This document shows, in pieces, positions 50,095-59,068 of a stretch of 64,000 nucleotides of DNA. Under the pieces are notes generated by a model that ran no database searches, was not told the DNA's origin, and saw only the letters and a program-made list of their open reading frames with translations. Both the position numbers and the translations under genes were made by a program. This stretch comes from Streptomyces sp. LX-29 (GTDB taxonomy: Bacteria > Actinomycetota > Actinomycetes > Streptomycetales > Streptomycetaceae): NCBI RefSeq assembly GCF_029541745.1, contig NZ_CP089746.1, forward strand, positions 6,023,559 through 6,087,558, in the 5' to 3' direction. How positions within the stretch are numbered: the first letter of the stretch is position 1; each line of letters starts with the position of its first letter.

Positions 50095-50127
50095 CGGGCG
50101 GGCGAACTCCAAGAGTTCGCCCGCCCG
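50095..50127 (-). terminator. Perfect 15-bp hairpin terminator of the DsbA-like gene
   Basis: CGGGCGGGCGAACTC (50095-50109) and GAGTTCGCCCGCCCG (50113-50127) with a three-base loop. On the minus strand it is followed by a T-rich run (TCTGTTCTCTTTTCTTAC), so it fits a classic intrinsic terminator 50 bases after the DsbA-like stop. Confidence 0.9.
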
Positions 50128-50176
50128 TCAACCGGCGGCCGCCGACGGCCGCCCGATGTGATCCGCTTTCAGGTGG

Positions 50177-51013
50177 TTACTTCTTGGGGAACTGCTTGTC
50201 GGTCACCTCGACGAACGACGGCAGGTCCAGGATCGCCCCGCCGCTCCGCTGGTCGCTGGACTCCAGGATCTTGCCGTTGTGCCGGAAGGTCGGGGTGCCC
50301 CGGACGCCGTTCTTGCCGAAGAGCTCGCCCATCTCCAGCGCCCACCGGTCGTAGGTGCCGTTCCGCACGTCCTTGTCGAACGCCTTGTTCTTCTTGAGCG
50401 CCTTCACCTGCTGCGCGATCTCGATCAGCCGGTCGTCGTCGGCGAAGGCGTCATCCCGCTCGGACGGGTGGTTCTCCTTGGAGAAGAGCGCCTTCTTGTA
50501 CTCGATGAACGCCTCGGGGCTGACGTTCAGGGCGGCGCCCAGCGCGCTGACGGCGTTCTTGGAGCCGACGCCGCCGGCCATGTCGGGCGAGTCGATGAAG
50601 TTGAACAGGACGTACCGCACCTTGTAGCGACCGTCCTCGACGTCCTTGAGCATCTGCTCGCCGGCGGACTGCTCGAAGCCCGCGCAGGCCGGGCAGCGCG
50701 GGTCCTCGTAGACCTCCAGGGTCTCCTTGGCGTCCTTCTTCCCGATGACGATGTCGCCGTTCTTGCCCGTGGTGTTCGCGGGCTTGACGAACTTGGCGGT
50801 CTTGGCCTTGTCCCAGGCGCTGTCGGTGCTGCTCTTCTTGTTCATGTTCGACACGGCGACGCCGATGCCACCGGCCACCGCGAGGACGACGACGATCGCG
50901 CCGGCCACCGTCAACTGGCGACGGACCTTGTCCTTCTTGGCCTGGCGCTCCCGCTCGGCGCGCATCCGCTCGCGAGCCGCCTGCTTGTTGGCGTGGCTGT
51001 TCCGGTTACTCAT
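50177..51013 (-). CDS. DsbA-like thioredoxin-fold protein, membrane-anchored
   Basis: A 278-residue protein with a basic cytoplasmic start, one membrane helix (about residues 33-55, LTVAGAIVVVLAVAGGIGVAV) and an extracytoplasmic thioredoxin_4 domain. The redox motif is CPAC (Cys107-Cys110) in YEDPRCPACAGFE, and the cis-Pro loop is GVRGTPTFRHNG. It is a likely disulfide oxidase or isomerase for secreted proteins. The ATG at 51013 was chosen for its normal signal-anchor length; an upstream start at 51040 adds nine residues. Confidence 0.92.
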   Translation of the reverse strand: MSNRNSHANKQAARERMRAERERQAKKDKVRRQLTVAGAIVVVLAVAGGIGVAVSNMNKKSSTDSAWDKAKTAKFVKPANTTGKNGDIVIGKKDAKETLEVYEDPRCPACAGFEQSAGEQMLKDVEDGRYKVRYVLFNFIDSPDMAGGVGSKNAVSALGAALNVSPEAFIEYKKALFSKENHPSERDDAFADDDRLIEIAQQVKALKKNKAFDKDVRNGTYDRWALEMGELFGKNGVRGTPTFRHNGKILESSDQRSGGAILDLPSFVEVTDKQFPKK

Positions 51014-51091
51014 GACTGTTTCTTCTCCGTCGGATGTCACGTGTGCGTGAGAATGCTGGGTGATTGCGGTGTCTGCGGCCGGAGCGGGTGC

Positions 51092-51763
51092 TCAGACGGC
51101 CGGAGTGGGGCACCGGGGCGGCCCACGACGCACGACGGAGTGCACCAGCAGGGGAAGCGCGGGGGCCGTACGGTCACGGTGGACCGGACGTACGGGCGGG
51201 CGCTCGGCGGACGTGGCCGCGGCTACCGCCGCCACCGCCATGAGGAGCGGCCGGAAGGCGAAGGTGGCGATCGCGCGGAGCAGCTGGCCCAGGGCGGCTT
51301 CGCCGCGTCGGAGCCAGGCCGCGGCGGCCAGGCCGACGGCGACGTGCGCCGTCAGCAGCAGCCAGGGCGAGACGCCGACGCCGTTCATCGGGGCGCCGCC
51401 GGACAGATGGGTGAGCGGGCTGCCGACACCGCCGCCGGCGCAGACGAAGTCCACCCCGACGACGCGCAGCGGCCCGGTCACCGGGCCTCCGGTGGGGCCG
51501 TAACAGGCGTGCTGCCCGCTGGTGAAGGCCGTGTCGGCGGCCAGCTCCAGCGGCACCATCAGCGCGGCGATCTGCCAGAAGCCGCGCTCGCGGCCGGCGA
51601 GCGCGTAGGCGATGGCGAAGACCGTGGCGCTGAGCGCGCCGACGACCGTGACCGGGATCGGCACACCGGACAGCAGGACGTGCGACGCGGCGGACAGCGT
51701 CACGCACAGCGCCGTGAAGAGCGCTGCGCGTGCCGCCCGCAGGTGAGTCGCTGAGATGTCCAT
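51092..51763 (-). CDS. Integral membrane protein, function unknown
   Basis: A 223-residue protein with five or six hydrophobic segments, including ALFTALCVTLSAASHVLLSG, VVGALSATVFAIAYALAG and LLTAHVAVGLAAAAWL, and a central loop with two Cys (GQHACYG and DFVCAGG) that may face outside. It is not a family I can name. The ATG at 51763 is preceded by CACACT eight bases upstream; an ATG at 51781 would add six residues. The DsbA-like gene follows 78 bases downstream, so the paired Cys and that oxidase may be related, which is speculation. Confidence 0.7.
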   Translation of the reverse strand: MDISATHLRAARAALFTALCVTLSAASHVLLSGVPIPVTVVGALSATVFAIAYALAGRERGFWQIAALMVPLELAADTAFTSGQHACYGPTGGPVTGPLRVVGVDFVCAGGGVGSPLTHLSGGAPMNGVGVSPWLLLTAHVAVGLAAAAWLRRGEAALGQLLRAIATFAFRPLLMAVAAVAAATSAERPPVRPVHRDRTAPALPLLVHSVVRRGPPRCPTPAV

Positions 51764-51877
51764 CGGCGCGTAGTGTGCCATGCCGTGTGTAGGTCGCGCG
51801 TCAAGACCGCGCGATCGTGCGGGGCGCGGAGCGGTCGAGACCTGCCGGCGCCCGGTTCCCCCCGGCTCGGCCGAGCG

Positions 51878-53221
51878 TCAGAGCCCCGGGATCCGGCCGT
51901 TGCGGAACAGGTCGACGAAGATCTGGTGGTCGGCCCGGGCCCGCGCGCCGTAGGAGTGGGCGAAGTCCACCAGCATCGCGGCGAAGCCCTCCTCGTCGGC
52001 GGCGATGACCGCGTCGATGGCGCGCTCGGTGGAGTACGGCACCAGGGAGTGGCCGCTCTGGTCGTCGGCGGCCGCGTGCATGGTGGCCGTCGCCCGCCCC
52101 AGGTCCGCGACGACCGCGGCGATCTCGGCCGGGTCGTCCAGGTCGGACCAGTCCAGGTCCACCGCGTACGGCGACACCTCGGCGACCAGCTGCCCGGCGC
52201 CGTCCAGCTCGGTCCAGCCCAGCCACGGGTCGGCGTGCGCCTGGAGGGCGCGCTGCGAGATCACCGTGCGGTGGCCCTCGTGCTGGAAGTAGGAGCGCAC
52301 CCGCGGGTCGGTGATGTGCCGGGAGACCGCGGGGGTCTGCCCCTGCTTCATGTAGATCACCACATCGTTCTCCAGGGCGTCGCTGTTGCCCTCGAGAAGG
52401 ATGTTGTAGGAGGGAAGCCCGGCGCTGCCGATGCCGATGCCGCGGCGGCCGACGACGTCCTTGACCCGGTAGGAGTCGGGGCGGGTCAGGCTGGAGTCGG
52501 GGAGGGTCTCCAGATAGCCGTCGAAGGCGGCCAGGACCTTGTAGCGGGTGGCCGCGTCCAGCTCGATGGAGCCGCCGCCGGCCGAGAAGCGCCGCTCGTG
52601 GTCCCGGATCTCGGTCATCGACTCCAGCAGCCCGAAGCGGGTGCGGGAGCGGGCGGTGCGCAGCGCGGTCAGCAGCGGGCCCTCGGCGGTGTCCAGGGTG
52701 AAGGGCGGCTGCTCTCCGTCGAGGCCCTCCTGGATCCCGGAGGCCAGGGCGCGGACGCGCTCCCGGTAGGCGGCGGCGTAGGTCTCCACCAGGGTGGTGA
52801 TCTGCTTGTCGCTGAGCGCCTTGGCGTAGCCGATGAGCGCCACGGAGCCGGCGAAGCGCTTGAGGTCCCAGGTGAAGGGGCCGACGTACGCCTCGTCGAA
52901 GTCGTTCACGTTGAAGATCAGCCGACCGTTGGCATCCATGTAGGTGCCGAAGTTCTCGGCGTGCAGATCGCCGTGGATCCACACCCGGCTGGTGCGCTCG
53001 TCCAGGTAGGGGCCGCGGTCGCGCTCGCCCTCCAGGTCGCTGTAGAAGAGGCACGCGGTGCCCCGGTAGAAGGCGAAGGCGGAGGCCGCCATCTTGCGGA
53101 ACTTCACCCGGAAGGCCGCCGGGTCGGCGGCGAGCAGCTCACCGAAGGCGGTGGCGAAGACGGAGAGGATCCGCTCCCCCCGCTGCTCGACGTCCGTCAC
53201 GGGGACGTGCTGATCCGACAT
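51878..53221 (-). CDS. DUF2252 family protein
   Basis: A 447-residue protein of the DUF2252 family, which has a protein-kinase-like/aminoglycoside phosphotransferase-like fold. FYRGTACLFYSDL, WIHGDLHAENFGTY (catalytic-loop-like) and FNVNDFDEAYVGPFTWDLKRFAGSV (metal-loop-like NDFDEA) are visible. Enzymatic activity is not established. The ATG at 53221 gives MSDQHVPV; an upstream ATG at 53275 is less likely. It is divergent from dnaE. Confidence 0.88.
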   Translation of the reverse strand: MSDQHVPVTDVEQRGERILSVFATAFGELLAADPAAFRVKFRKMAASAFAFYRGTACLFYSDLEGERDRGPYLDERTSRVWIHGDLHAENFGTYMDANGRLIFNVNDFDEAYVGPFTWDLKRFAGSVALIGYAKALSDKQITTLVETYAAAYRERVRALASGIQEGLDGEQPPFTLDTAEGPLLTALRTARSRTRFGLLESMTEIRDHERRFSAGGGSIELDAATRYKVLAAFDGYLETLPDSSLTRPDSYRVKDVVGRRGIGIGSAGLPSYNILLEGNSDALENDVVIYMKQGQTPAVSRHITDPRVRSYFQHEGHRTVISQRALQAHADPWLGWTELDGAGQLVAEVSPYAVDLDWSDLDDPAEIAAVVADLGRATATMHAAADDQSGHSLVPYSTERAIDAVIAADEEGFAAMLVDFAHSYGARARADHQIFVDLFRNGRIPGL

Positions 53222-53380
53222 CGCCGGGTGCCTCCTGGGTGCTGACACACAAGACAGGTGTTCCATCGCTGACAACGGCTGAGGCTACTCCTGAGTGCCC
53301 GGAGGCTGTCGGTGCGGAGGGGTACTCTTCAAAGCTGTCTCTCCCACCCGTCATCGAGCATTCGCCGGAGGTCTTCCGTC

Positions 53381-56300
53381 GTGGCCAAGCAGCCGTTCAC
53401 GCACCTGCACGTGCACACCCAGTACTCGCTGCTGGACGGTGCGGCGCGGCTCAAGGACATGTTCCAGGCGTGCAACGACATGGGCATGACGCACATCGCC
53501 ATGTCCGACCACGGCAACCTGCACGGCGCGTACGACTTCTTCCATTCCGCGCAGAAGGCCGGCGTGACGCCGATCATCGGCATCGAGGCGTATGTGGCGC
53601 CCGAGTCGCGGCGGACCAAGCGTAAGATCCAGTGGGGCCAGCCGCACCAGAAGCGCGACGACGTGTCCGGTTCCGGTGGTTATACCCACAAAACCATCTG
53701 GGCGGCCGACAAGACCGGTCTGCACAACCTCTTCCGGCTCTCCTCCGACGCGTATGCCGAGGGCTGGCTGCAGAAGTGGCCCCGGATGGACAAGGAGACC
53801 ATCGCCCAGTGGTCCGAGGGGCTCATCGCCTCCACGGGCTGCCCCTCCGGCGAGCTCCAGACCCGGCTGCGCCTGGGCCAGTACGAGGAGGCCCGCAAGG
53901 CCGCGGGCGAGTACCAGGACATCTTCGGCAAGGACCGGTATTTCCTGGAGCTGATGGATCACGGCATCGAGATCGAGCGCCGGGTCCGCGAGGACCTGCT
54001 CAAGATCGGCAAAGAGCTGGGCATCCCGCCGCTGGTCACCAACGACTCGCACTACACCTACGCCCATGAGGCGACGGCGCACGACGCCCTGCTGTGCATC
54101 CAGACCGGCAAGAACCTCTCCGACCCGGACCGCTTCCGCTTCGACGGCACCGGCTACTACCTGAAGTCGACGGACGAGATGTACGCCATCGACTCCTCCG
54201 ACGCCTGGCAGGAGGGCTGCCGCAACACGATCCTGGTCGCCGAGCAGGTCGACACCACCGGGATGTTCGAGAAGCGCGACCTGATGCCGAAGTTCGACAT
54301 CCCGGAGGGCTACACCGAGATCACCTGGTTCCAGGAGGAGGTCCGGGCCGGCATGAACCGCCGCTACCCGGGCGGTGTCCCCGAGGACCGGCAGAAGCAG
54401 GCCGAGTACGAGATGGACGTCATCATCCAGATGGGGTTCCCCGGCTACTTCCTCGTCGTCGCCGACTTCATCATGTGGGCCAAGAACCAGGGCATCGCCG
54501 TCGGGCCGGGCCGAGGCTCCGCGGCCGGCTCGATCGTCGCGTACGCGATGGGCATCACCGACCTCGACCCCATCGAGCATGGCCTGATCTTCGAGCGGTT
54601 CCTCAACCCCGAGCGCGTGTCCATGCCCGATGTCGACATCGACTTCGACGAGCGCAGGCGCGTCGAAGTGATCCGGTATGTCACGGAAAAGTACGGTGCC
54701 GACAAGGTCGCCATGATCGGCACCTACGGCAAGATCAAGGCCAAGAACGCCATCAAGGACTCCGCGCGCGTCCTGGGATACCCCTACGCGATGGGTGACC
54801 GGCTCACCAAGGCCATGCCCGCCGACGTCCTGGGCAAGGGGATCGACCTCGACGGCATCACCAACCCCCAGCACCCGCGCTACAACGAGGCGGGCGAGAT
54901 CCGGGGGATGTACGAGAACGAACCGGATGTGAAGAAGGTCATCGACACCGCCAAGGGTGTGGAGGGCCTGGTCCGGCAGATGGGTGTGCACGCGGCCGGC
55001 GTGATCATGTCCAGCGAGCCGATCATCGATCACGCCCCGATCTGGGTGCGGCACACCGACGGCGTGACCATCACACAGTGGGACTACCCCCAGTGTGAGT
55101 CGCTCGGCCTGCTCAAGATGGACTTCCTGGGCCTGCGCAACCTCACCATCATGGACGACGCCGTCAAGATGGTGGAGAAGAACAAGGGCGTCAAGCTGGA
55201 GCTGCTCTCCGTACCGCTGGACGACCCCAAGACCTACGAGATGCTCTGCCGCGGTGACACGCTCGGCGTCTTCCAGTTCGACGGCGGCCCGATGCGCTCG
55301 CTGCTGCGCCAGATGCAGCCCGACAACTTCGAGGACATCTCCGCTGTCTCGGCCCTGTACCGGCCGGGCCCGATGGGCATGAACTCGCACACGAACTACG
55401 CCGAGCGCAAGAACGGCCGCCAGGAGATCACCCCGATCCACCCGGAGCTGGAGGAGCCGCTCAAGGAGACCCTCGGCCTCACCTACGGCCTGATCGTCTA
55501 CCAGGAGCAGGTGCAGAAGGCCGCCCAGATCGTCGCCGGCTACTCGCTCGGCGAGGCCGACATCCTGCGCCGCGTCATGGGCAAGAAGAAGCCCGAGGAG
55601 CTGGCGAAGAACTTCGACATCTTCCAGGCGGGCGCCCGCAAGAACGGCTATTCCGACGAGGCGATCCAGGCCCTGTGGGACGTGCTGGTCCCCTTCGCCG
55701 GATACGCGTTCAACAAGGCCCACTCCTCCGCGTACGGCCTCGTCACCTACTGGACCGCGTATCTGAAGGCCAACTTCCCGGCCGAGTACATGGCCGCGCT
55801 GCTCACCTCGGTGAAGGACGACAAGGACAAATCGGCCGTCTACCTCAACGAATGCCGCCGCATGGGCATCAAGGTCCTGCCGCCGAACGTCAACGAGTCC
55901 GAGCAGAACTTCGCCGCCCAGGGCGACGATGTGATCCTCTTCGGCCTCTCGGCCGTCCGCAACGTCGGTACGAACGTCGTCGAGGCGATCATCCGTTCCC
56001 GGAAGTCGAAGGGGAAGTACACCTCCTTCCCCGACTACCTCGACAAGGTCGAGGCGGTGGTCTGCAACAAGCGCACCACCGAGTCGCTGATCAAGGCCGG
56101 CGCCTTCGACGAGATGGGCCACACCCGCAAGGGCCTCATGGCGCACTACGAGCCGATGATCGACAACGTGGTCGCGGTGAAGCGCAAGGAGGCCGAGGGC
56201 CAGTTCGACCTCTTCGGCGGCATGGGCGGGGAGGACGGTGCCGACGACGGCCCGGCCTTCGGTCTCGACGTGGAGTTCTCCGACGTCGAGTGGGACAAGA

Positions 56301-56926
56301 CCTATCTGCTCGCCCAGGAGCGGGAGATGCTCGGTCTCTACGTCTCCGACCACCCGCTCTTCGGTCTGGAGCACGTTCTCAACGACAAGACCGACGCCGC
56401 CATCGCCCAGCTCACCGGCGGTGAACACGCCGACGGCGCGATCGTGACCATCGGCGGCATCATCTCCGGCCTCCAGCGGAAGATGACCAAGCAGGGCAAC
56501 GCCTGGGCGATCGCCACGGTGGAGGACCTGGCCGGCTCCATCGACTGCATGTTCTTCCCCGCCACCTACCAGCTGGTGTCCACCCAGTTGGTCGAGGACG
56601 CCGTGGTGTTCGTGAAGGGCCGGCTGGACAAGCGGGAGGACGTGCCCCGGCTGGTCGCCATGGAGCTGATGGTGCCGGACCTCTCGGAGGCGTCGGCCAA
56701 CGCCCCGGTGACGATCACCATTCCGGCGCTGAAGGTCACCCCTCCGCTGGTGGAGAAGTTGGGTGAGGTGCTCTCCCACCACCGGGGCTCGACCGAGGTG
56801 CGGATCAGGCTGCAGGGCGCCCGGAAGACCACGGTGCTGCGGTTGGACCGGCACCGGGTCACCCCCGACCCGGCCCTGTTCGGCGATCTCAAGGTGCTGC
56901 TCGGGCCGTCCTGCCTGGGGGCTTAG
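53381..56926 (+). CDS. dnaE: DNA polymerase III alpha subunit DnaE
   Basis: The main replicative polymerase subunit, 1181 residues. It begins with the PHP domain (FTHLHVHTQYSLLDGAARL, then SDHGNLHGAYDF), which in actinobacteria can carry proofreading. The C-family polymerase palm has GPGRGSAAGSIVAYAMGITDLDP, and PDVDIDFDERRR at about residues 416-427 with the catalytic Asp pair; the beta-clamp, OB-fold (IVTIGGIISGLQRKMTKQGN) and tau-binding regions follow. GGAGG at 53366 sets the GTG start. TACTCT (53323-53328) is a likely -10 element. Confidence 0.97.
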   Translation: MAKQPFTHLHVHTQYSLLDGAARLKDMFQACNDMGMTHIAMSDHGNLHGAYDFFHSAQKAGVTPIIGIEAYVAPESRRTKRKIQWGQPHQKRDDVSGSGGYTHKTIWAADKTGLHNLFRLSSDAYAEGWLQKWPRMDKETIAQWSEGLIASTGCPSGELQTRLRLGQYEEARKAAGEYQDIFGKDRYFLELMDHGIEIERRVREDLLKIGKELGIPPLVTNDSHYTYAHEATAHDALLCIQTGKNLSDPDRFRFDGTGYYLKSTDEMYAIDSSDAWQEGCRNTILVAEQVDTTGMFEKRDLMPKFDIPEGYTEITWFQEEVRAGMNRRYPGGVPEDRQKQAEYEMDVIIQMGFPGYFLVVADFIMWAKNQGIAVGPGRGSAAGSIVAYAMGITDLDPIEHGLIFERFLNPERVSMPDVDIDFDERRRVEVIRYVTEKYGADKVAMIGTYGKIKAKNAIKDSARVLGYPYAMGDRLTKAMPADVLGKGIDLDGITNPQHPRYNEAGEIRGMYENEPDVKKVIDTAKGVEGLVRQMGVHAAGVIMSSEPIIDHAPIWVRHTDGVTITQWDYPQCESLGLLKMDFLGLRNLTIMDDAVKMVEKNKGVKLELLSVPLDDPKTYEMLCRGDTLGVFQFDGGPMRSLLRQMQPDNFEDISAVSALYRPGPMGMNSHTNYAERKNGRQEITPIHPELEEPLKETLGLTYGLIVYQEQVQKAAQIVAGYSLGEADILRRVMGKKKPEELAKNFDIFQAGARKNGYSDEAIQALWDVLVPFAGYAFNKAHSSAYGLVTYWTAYLKANFPAEYMAALLTSVKDDKDKSAVYLNECRRMGIKVLPPNVNESEQNFAAQGDDVILFGLSAVRNVGTNVVEAIIRSRKSKGKYTSFPDYLDKVEAVVCNKRTTESLIKAGAFDEMGHTRKGLMAHYEPMIDNVVAVKRKEAEGQFDLFGGMGGEDGADDGPAFGLDVEFSDVEWDKTYLLAQEREMLGLYVSDHPLFGLEHVLNDKTDAAIAQLTGGEHADGAIVTIGGIISGLQRKMTKQGNAWAIATVEDLAGSIDCMFFPATYQLVSTQLVEDAVVFVKGRLDKREDVPRLVAMELMVPDLSEASANAPVTITIPALKVTPPLVEKLGEVLSHHRGSTEVRIRLQGARKTTVLRLDRHRVTPDPALFGDLKVLLGPSCLGA

Positions 56927-56953
56927 CACTCCGCTTCGGAGATAGGTGTACGC

Positions 56954-56985
56954 GAGGGGCGCGCCCGGTGACGGGCGCGCCCCTC
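56954..56985 (+). terminator. Perfect 14-bp hairpin terminator after dnaE
   Basis: GAGGGGCGCGCCCG (56954-56967) and CGGGCGCGCCCCTC (56972-56985) with loop GTGA, the same tetraloop as the divIVA terminator. It starts 27 bases after the dnaE stop. Confidence 0.9.
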
Positions 56986-57015
56986 AAGCGCTGTGTGGCG
57001 CGGACGCGTTGTGGC

Positions 57016-57195
57016 CTAGTTGTGGCCGAAGCGCTTCTGGCGTCCCTTGTGGGCCACGCTGGTGGGCGAGGAGTGCTGCGACATCCCCTGCTCCGACGGG
57101 CTCTCCATCGAGGACGACGTGGTGTGCTCCGGCGAGTGCTGCGCCGCGCTGCGGGTCTGCTGCTGCCTGCGCTGCTGGTTCTTGTTCTTGGCCAT
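57016..57195 (-). CDS. Small basic Gln/Ser-rich protein, 59 residues
   Basis: The peptide starts MAKNKNQQRRQQQTR and ends HKGRQKRFGHN; the middle is Ser/Gln/His-rich with no hydrophobic helix. It is probably disordered and may bind nucleic acid. I recognise it as the type of small conserved hypothetical seen next to dnaE in streptomycetes, but no function is known. GGAGGCAG upstream of the ATG at 57195 is a good ribosome site, which supports expression. Confidence 0.7.
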   Translation of the reverse strand: MAKNKNQQRRQQQTRSAAQHSPEHTTSSSMESPSEQGMSQHSSPTSVAHKGRQKRFGHN

Positions 57196-57333
57196 GACTG
57201 TTCTGCCTCCAGTCGGGGTCGTTCCCCTGGAAAGACACCCTGTCACGGTGGGGCATATCGTGCATTTCGGGCAATTACCGTGAGTGAGAAGCGGGCTTGT
57301 GGGGGGTAGGCCGTATCCACCACGCCGTTGATC

Positions 57334-57345
57334 CAGTTCGAACTG
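57334..57345. promoter_or_regulatory. 12-bp palindrome in a divergent promoter region
   Basis: CAGTTCGAACTG is a perfect palindrome in the 253-base gap between the small basic protein gene (minus) and the NYN gene (plus). It resembles a repressor site, but it does not match the actinobacterial SOS box spacing. Confidence 0.35.
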
Positions 57346-57448
57346 ATAACCCCCGTACGGTCGGGCAGACTCGGAGAGAGCCGAAGGCGACAGGGCACGG
57401 CGTGCCGGGGGGCGACCACACGTCCGTACTTCAGAAAGAGGGTGGAAC

Positions 57449-58714
57449 GTGGACCGCTGCGTCGTCCTGGTGGACGCCGGGTACCTACTGGGCGCCGCGG
57501 CGAGCCTGCTCGCCGGAGAACCCGTCCGCTCCCGCATCTCCGTCGATCACGCGACCCTCATCCACGGCCTGCGCGAGCGCGCCGAGGCCGACACCGAACG
57601 CCCCTTGCTGCGCATCTACTGGTTCGACGGCGCCCCCGACCGGGTCCCCCAACCCGAGCACCGGCGGCTGCGGGTCATGCCCCGGGTCACCGTCCGGCTG
57701 GGCGCCCTGACCCGCAGCGACGGCCGGCTGGCGCAGAAGGGCGTCGACGCGGCGATGCACGCCGAGCTCACCGAACTCGCCCGTAACCGCGCCTGCTCCG
57801 ACATCGTCCTGGTCACCGGCGACGGCGATCTGCTGCCCGGCCTGATGTCCGCCAAGGAGCACGGCGTCGCCGTCCACCTGTGGGCCGTCCAGGCCGCCGA
57901 CGGCGACTACAACCAGTCCGAGGACCTCGTCGCCGAGGCCGACGAGCGCCGGGTGCTGGACCGGGCCTGGATCACCCAGGCGGTCCGCGCCAAGGAGCCC
58001 AGCGCGCCCTGCGCCCCCGCCCCCGGCACCCGGCCCGAGATCGCCGCCATCCTCGCCGCCCCACTGCCCGAGACCACCAGCGCGGCCGCCGCGGGTGCCG
58101 TCCCCGGCGACCGGCCCGCCTCCCGCAACGGGGGCGGCCGGTCCCCGGCCGTCGCGGAACGGGCCACGGACGCCACCGAAGAGGCCGCCTCCCGTCCCGC
58201 GGACAGCGCCGCCGAGGCGGGGGCGGGAACCGCCGGCCGAGGCGTGCCCACCCCCAAGGACCTCGCCGGCCTCGGCCGCGGACCGGCCGGCACCGCCGAC
58301 CGCCAGCCCGTGCCCAGCGCCACCCTCCGCTGGTCCTCCGACAAGGGCTGGATCGAGCGCGGCACCGGCCTCGGCGAGCCGCCCGAGACCGCCTGCCTCC
58401 CGATGCTGGCCCAGCTCACCACCGCGGAACAGCGCTGGGCCGACCGGGAGGAGGACATCACCGCGGTCAGCGGCGACCCCTTCGAGGTCGGCCAGGTCTT
58501 CGCCCGCCGCTGGATCGAACGCCTCTCCGACCCCCAGCACCGGCAGCAGCTGTCCCACGAGTACCCCCGCATCCCGCACCGCATCGACGGCGAGCTGCTC
58601 CGCTACGCGGCCCGGTTCGGTCTGCTCGCCCACAAGGACGACCAGATCGACGAGCACGACCGCTATGCGATCCGGGCCGGCTTCTGGCGTGAGATCTCCC
58701 CCGCGGGGGAGTAG
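57449..58714 (+). CDS. NYN-domain (PIN-like) protein
   Basis: A 421-residue protein with an N-terminal NYN/PIN-fold nuclease-like domain (about 1-160). Acidic residues in the expected places are Asp9 (VVLVDAGYLLG), Asp100 (QKGVDAAMHAEL) and Asp125/Asp127 (LVTGDGDLLPGL), so metal-dependent RNase activity is plausible. A 130-residue Ala/Pro/Gly-rich linker follows, then a conserved helical C-terminal domain (about 290-420, starting LRWSSDKGWIERG). The GTG at 57449 has AGAGGGTGG upstream. No obvious partner is adjacent. Confidence 0.85.
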   Translation: MDRCVVLVDAGYLLGAAASLLAGEPVRSRISVDHATLIHGLRERAEADTERPLLRIYWFDGAPDRVPQPEHRRLRVMPRVTVRLGALTRSDGRLAQKGVDAAMHAELTELARNRACSDIVLVTGDGDLLPGLMSAKEHGVAVHLWAVQAADGDYNQSEDLVAEADERRVLDRAWITQAVRAKEPSAPCAPAPGTRPEIAAILAAPLPETTSAAAAGAVPGDRPASRNGGGRSPAVAERATDATEEAASRPADSAAEAGAGTAGRGVPTPKDLAGLGRGPAGTADRQPVPSATLRWSSDKGWIERGTGLGEPPETACLPMLAQLTTAEQRWADREEDITAVSGDPFEVGQVFARRWIERLSDPQHRQQLSHEYPRIPHRIDGELLRYAARFGLLAHKDDQIDEHDRYAIRAGFWREISPAGE

Positions 58715-58807
58715 CCGGGACGCGCTCGCCCCGGGGTGCGACCCGCGGTGCGTCGCCCCCCGTAGGCCGCCGCGGGAAGCCCGAACGGCGTATCCGGCGG
58801 CGCCCGT

Positions 58808-58828
58808 CCGGCCGCGAGCGGCGGCCGG
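58808..58828 (+). terminator. Candidate hairpin in the NYN-ABC intergenic region
   Basis: CCGGCCGC (58808-58815) and GCGGCCGG (58821-58828) with a five-base loop, about 95 bases after the NYN stop. The 354-base gap 58715-59068 otherwise shows no credible gene, only the -10-like element of the ABC gene at its end. Confidence 0.4.
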
Positions 58829-59068
58829 GGAGAGGGTCGCCCGGCGCGGCTCCCGCCGGGACGCGGTCGGCACCGTCGGCCTCCGCCGCCGTGGTGGTGC
58901 GCCCCCGGGGCGGGACGGAGGGACGGCCGGTGCTCGGGTCCGACGGGGCCGTCCGGGTTCGGAGCGCCCACGATCTTCCGTCACGGGGCGCGCCGAACTG
59001 TCACGAGGTGAGCCAAACCCGTGCCCCGAGGCCGAGCGCCGGGGCGAGGGCGCGTACCCTCGTAGCTC

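Noticed and set aside
53351..56929. A 1192-codon open frame antisense to dnaE
   Set aside because: It is the shadow of a highly G/C-biased third codon position; dnaE on the plus strand has complete polymerase motifs.
57334..57345. SOS (LexA) box
   Set aside because: The palindrome CAGTTCGAACTG lacks the spacer between GAAC and GTTC half-sites needed for the actinobacterial SOS box.
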